Positions 60,476-64,000 of a stretch of DNA of 64,000 bases are shown piece after piece. This DNA comes from Entoloma clypeatum. Lineage: Eukaryota; Basidiomycota; Agaricomycetes; Agaricales; Entolomataceae. A model generated the notes under the pieces. It did not search any database. It saw nothing but the letters and a program-made list of their open reading frames with translations, and was not told the origin of the DNA. Numbering within the stretch: the first letter of the stretch is position 1; each line of letters opens with the position of its first letter. Where the stretch lies: contig OY751493.1 in assembly GCA_963565915.1 (NCBI GenBank), forward strand, positions 1,426,001-1,490,000, in the 5' to 3' direction. A program made the position numbers and the translations under genes.

Positions 60476-62122
60476 TCATGAGAGTGCAGTTTTTCCATCG
60501 AACAAAACGTTCAGCCATGCGGCCAAACGATAGCCTGCTTTTGCGATCTGAGTCTCGATCTGAAAGATAATGAGTCATGCATCCAAGACTGTGACGGTCT
60601 ACTCACAATCGGGACGGCGTTCGTATAGTAACTTGAGGTGCATAAATCTTCGCCGGTTTTATAATCGAAGACGTAGGACTGATCGATATTTTCAGCAAGT
60701 GAAGTCGGGGAAGCAGGAATCAGGCAGCGAAGCTTACACAATCGAGTGTATTGCTGTCCCGCGCCCAAACGAGGGGACACTCTAGCAGAGTTATCGACCG
60801 AGGACGCAGCAACCCTGCAATATCGTCTGCAATATTCCTGGTCGAACCTGGCTGGGTGGTGGAGGAGCATGAAATCCAAGACGAGGCAACAGATTGATAT
60901 TCTCCCGTCTGAGAATGTCACGGTTAATATCATGTCAGGGTAGTTACAATGTTCGTGAAGAGACCTTGATGCGAGCAGCGAGGGCTTCAGCCCAAGTGGT
61001 GGTAGAATTACCATACTTGGCAGGAACCAGAGTCTGGATCATGCCAGTATCTGGGAATGGATGACAAGATTGTGTATTGTTAAGCCCCACATCGACGATC
61101 AAGAAGACTTACCCCAAGCCTAGGGTCGATCAAGGATAAATACCACAAGGCAAGGCGAAGGAAACTCACGGCGTGCAAATTCGTCTTAGCGCCATTGCAT
61201 TGAGAACTGATAGTGTTTCCTCCAACTGACGCGGCTTCCACATGAAGCGGCTGCGTTATATCACCAAGGAACTGCAAAAGCAGTCGGTGCGATGCATATA
61301 CAGTCGCGTAGAGAAGGGACAACACACATGGTCTACCAAGTTCAGAATCGATCAAACACATCACTGTTCGAAGGATTGAAATAATTTACCCAAAAACATG
61401 AGAGCCTCTTGGCGCTGGTCATCCGACAGGGTTGCATCAACCACCCGGGTAGTGTAGTTCGCAATTGCAGCGACTGGTGTGGGTAGTACATGAGGTACTC
61501 TTCCTTTCCACGAGTCGGTAAAAACGTACGGATACACTGACCGTCACTGCAGTCACGGTTTTCGTCGACAGAACAAGAGGTTGGAGGGTTGTCTGACAAA
61601 TCCCACAGAGATAAAGTTTAGCAAGTGGAAGACCGGACAACTAACCTTGAGCATCAACGTAGTGGAGTACAGCGGACCTGGTTGTTTTGAAGTCAATCAG
61701 GACGGGGAAATAACAGAAGATTACCATTTATAGGGCTCTTGATATTTAACGATGTCAGCCCACTATATATAGCATTCAAAAATGGCATTCAATGTTGGAT
61801 AAACAATATTGGTCTTACGGTTGCTGCTGGGCCGAGCGACTGCGAGTATGTCGTGCCAAGTGAAGTCTGAACGAATTTGAGGGCATTCGGGGCAAGGAAC
61901 TGCAGACAAGCAGTCGGTTTGCGATCAATCGCTCTTCGTCGTCATTGAGTTTTCCCACCTGCATTGCAACATATCTTTCGGCAATAGTGGGGGTTAGTTA
62001 GAGCAGACTGGGATCATCTACTGTCAAAAGACTAACCCCACGGCCTGATGTCCAGTTACTCCCCATCCATAGGCACCCAAAGCAGACAATGAGATGACAC
62101 TGAAGAGACCAGCCGGCTTCAT
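60476..62122 (-). CDS. Secreted S1/P1-type nuclease, paralog 2
   Basis: Same family, likely activity and export as paralog 1. ATG at 62122 gives the signal peptide MKPAGLFSVISLSALGAYG, then the mature start WGVTGHQAVG. After splicing, the zinc ligands are present: Asp in WADIVKY, His in SAVLHYVDA, His/Asp/His in DHFLGDITQPLH, and His/Asp in NLHAAWD. The end reads NAVPIIETQIAKAGYRLAAWLN and then TGA at 60478-60476. The exon plan matches paralog 1, with microexons of 16 nt (61974-61959), 5 nt (61332-61328) and 7 nt (61119-61113). No premature stop or frameshift remains. The two signal peptides are very similar, so the duplication is clear. Confidence 0.92.
61113..61119 (-). other. 7-nt microexon (GCTTGGG) in S1/P1 nuclease 2
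   Basis: On the minus strand it lies between acceptor gaccctag and donor gtaagt. It encodes Ala-Trp and the first base of the Asp codon, completing NLHAAWDTGM. It corresponds exactly to the 7-nt exon of paralog 1. Confidence 0.85.
61328..61332 (-). other. 5-nt microexon (ACCAT) in S1/P1 nuclease 2
   Basis: On the minus strand acceptor cttggtag precedes it and donor gtgtgt follows, with introns of 57 and 56 nt. It gives MFLDHFLGDITQPLH. The five bases are identical to those in paralog 1. Confidence 0.85.
61959..61974 (-). other. 16-nt microexon in S1/P1 nuclease 2
   Basis: On the minus strand it follows acceptor gccgaaag and precedes donor gtggga. It completes AVGYVAMQFL at the start of the mature enzyme, at the same position as the 16-nt exon of paralog 1. 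Confidence 0.85.
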
Positions 62123-62444
62123 TGTGAAAGAGGGCGAAGGGTCGATTTTTTTTTGGTAAAGACAGCTTTAATTTTATATCTGATATAAGATCGACAGATA
62201 AGCGGACCATGTGGAGAAATGCGAATGCATATGCAACGCCTGGAGCGACGAGGTGTTGATTATTATTTTTGAACTTTGGCAGCCACGATGCATGGCACTC
62301 ACTTGATCGTGGCCTTGAGGTAGTGAATCAGTGTATATTTGAAGGTATGATAGACATAGGAGATTGTATGTCCAGGTTCAGCGACACATCGATAGCCTCC
62401 CATTCCTGTCCAGGAGTCGGCCAACAGTCATGGAGAGAATTTTT
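62123..62444. other. Short intergenic region between S1/P1 nuclease 2 and the next gene
   Basis: About 320 bp holding the promoter of nuclease 2 and the 3' UTR of the gene to the right, both on the minus strand. An A/T-rich stretch near 62150-62200 is the only notable feature. Confidence 0.55.
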
Positions 62445-64000
62445 CTAACTTCCGACGTCTGATTTCTTGTCCGCATGGGCCACGCCAGCCTCTTTCCCAT
62501 CGCTTGTTCCCATCGCCAAAAGTTGATCCATCTCCATGGGGAACTTCACATCTGGATCTGGCGGATTACCAAAGAAACTTGGACTGACGTTGGAAAATTC
62601 AAGACCCAAATCAAATGGCGCATCAGAAACGTTCGAGGCCGACCCATCCAAACCCTGCAACTGGGAAGCAGGATCCAAACTCGCGAACAATAATGTAGCT
62701 GGTGAAGGTACAGGTTCAGATGTTTGATCATTTGTTGTTTGGGTTCCATCCAGTCGACTTCCACTGACATCAAGTGAAGCGAATATATCATCATCATTTA
62801 CTGTGCATTCAAGAGTTTCGAGGAAGGAAGATTCCATTTTTCCCGTCTTCGCATTAATGTCGGCGGGATTTACATCACGATCCACCGCCATGGGCGGAAA
62901 GAGATCGACAGAATCGGTTTCTGTGTTCGCACTGCCTCCAAAAAGATTTGTCATGGCAATGTCGATGTCCATGGCATCTAGGTCAAGTTCGATGGGCTTC
63001 TCTGCAGTATTTCCTACATTCAGCAATTTTCCACCACCTTCAATCGTATCGTCATTGGGGCCAGTGAGGTAAATGTCTACTGGTTGTTCCAAGACCGGAT
63101 TGGAGGAGACAAATGCCATCAAGTCCGGAGGATACTCGTTAGGGCCTATTGCCCTGGCTGATTTCGGTGCAAGCGTGACGGGAGAGGCAAGGCCGCTTGA
63201 AAACATCGAAGTTTCCTCAGCACTAAAGCGGAGGGCTGAGGATGAGAGGTCAAGTTTGAGAGGGAATGGCTGTCGGTGGAGAGACGAGATAGAAATAGCC
63301 GACGGGCGCCGCCCAATTCCGGAGGATGTAGGAGCGGGTGGCGAACTTGTTGGAGTGGGAAAAGTAGTCTTCTGTGGACGATGCGGTTCATTGGTGACAG
63401 GAAGTGAGTCTCCCGACGATAAGTGTGGTTCGGAGCGCGTTTGAGCGACTATCGACGCTTCTTCGGCTAATTTGATGCGCCGTTCTTTTTGCATCATATC
63501 TCTTTGCAGAACTGCGATGGCCCGAAGCTACGAGGAGATGAATGGATGAGCTGATACTCACATATCAAGAGAGGTAAATCACAAGGTGAGATTCGATGGA
63601 ATCGACCAATTGATCGTATTTCTCTATTTCACGACCAAGCGCGGCCGTTAGTGACTTTGGAGGCTTCGGAACCTGAGTTTCAATCCCTCTGCAGTCCCGA
63701 AAAGCTTAGAAAGAGGCAAGCATGAGGATTGCAGGAGACGTACAGTCGACGCATGTCCGCGTAGAAGCCATAGATTTGTCCAGTCTTCACTGCGGCATTC
63801 TACGTGCAGCGTGAATTTGAAGTATTTGAACATCTCCCAGACAGAGGTCACCTTCAGACAAGCTGACAGAGCGGTGGCCTCCGGTTCTAAGATAGCATGG
63901 GCGATTGGGGGGTCTGGCGGGGGTGGCATTGACGTTAATTTGGAACTGCTCGCAGATGCGTTTTTCGTGCCGATAGAGCCCTTGGGTCCTTGTACTCTTG
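62445..64000 (-). CDS. Unrecognised acidic protein, N-terminus beyond the right edge
   Basis: I do not recognise it. The visible N-terminal part, read from 64000 leftwards, starts STRTQGLYRHEKRICEQFQI. Splicing then joins VSLSEVKTGQIYGFYADMRR, IETQVPKPPKSLTAALGREI, EKYDQLVDSIESHL and RAIAVLQRDMMQKERRIKLA, a probable helical region. The final exon is about 350 codons. It is Ser/Pro/Thr-rich, then acidic with repeated Asp/Phe/Leu patches (PIELDLDAMDIDIAMTNLFG; DPASQLQGLDGS) and ends DKKSDVGS. Such acidic-hydrophobic tails are common in transcription-related proteins, but that is only a hint. The frame of the edge exon was chosen because it alone splices coherently. Confidence 0.7.

Overview
This window is nuclear DNA from a filamentous basidiomycete, most likely an Agaricomycete. 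The genes are close together on both strands and broken by many short GT-AG introns, mostly about 45-60 nt. Several predicted proteins have basidiomycete-style architecture, such as the BTB protein and the HMG-box regulator. I see no bacterial operon, CRISPR array, tRNA, rRNA or intact transposon. All assignments rest on reading the sequence and recognising families; no search was run.

Layout. 0-8.1 kb: Ku80 (minus, C-terminus off the left edge) diverges from a SWI/SNF-type remodelling ATPase (plus) over a 249 bp shared promoter. 8.1-10.8 kb: mostly non-coding, with a tiny four-exon SERF/4F5-like gene (minus). 10.8-14.8 kb: the Cyc8/Ssn6 TPR corepressor. 16.1-20 kb: an Erf4-type palmitoyltransferase partner, then a Yap1/Pap1-like bZIP regulator. 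20.2-22.9 kb: a Brl1/Brr6 nuclear-envelope protein (minus) diverging from mitochondrial ClpP (plus). 23.8-27.1 kb: a membrane-anchored ADAM metalloprotease (minus). 27.7-29.1 kb: a BTB protein. 29.9-34.3 kb: a Dbp3-like DEAD-box helicase and an oxysterol-binding protein (plus). 34.7-40.7 kb: a very long unrecognised coiled-coil protein (minus). 42.1-43.8 kb: an S1/P1 nuclease. 46-49 kb: a small unknown gene (plus) and MFAP1 (minus). 49-51.7 kb: a germ-cell-less-like BTB protein (minus), diverging from TRAPP subunit Trs31, which is followed by a class 1A-like dihydroorotate dehydrogenase. 53.8-55 kb: an HMG-box regulator (minus). 55.4-59.6 kb: a compact PARP and a cullin-N-like orphan protein (plus). 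60.5-62.1 kb: a second S1/P1 nuclease (minus). 62.4-64 kb: an unknown protein running off the right edge.

Common threads. Most genes are housekeeping: DNA repair (Ku80, PARP), transcription and chromatin (SNF2, Cyc8, bZIP, HMG), RNA (Dbp3, MFAP1), membranes and trafficking (OSBP, Trs31, Erf4, Brl1) and proteolysis (ClpP, ADAM). They do not form one pathway.

The most unusual signal is at exon scale. Ten inferred internal microexons of 5-16 nt lie in six genes. The two S1/P1 nuclease paralogs each have the same set of 16, 5 and 7 nt. The 5-nt one has the same sequence (ACCAT) in both genes and supplies a histidine that ligands catalytic zinc in this family. Without these microexons the conserved motifs and reading frames break, so automated gene models here are probably wrong.
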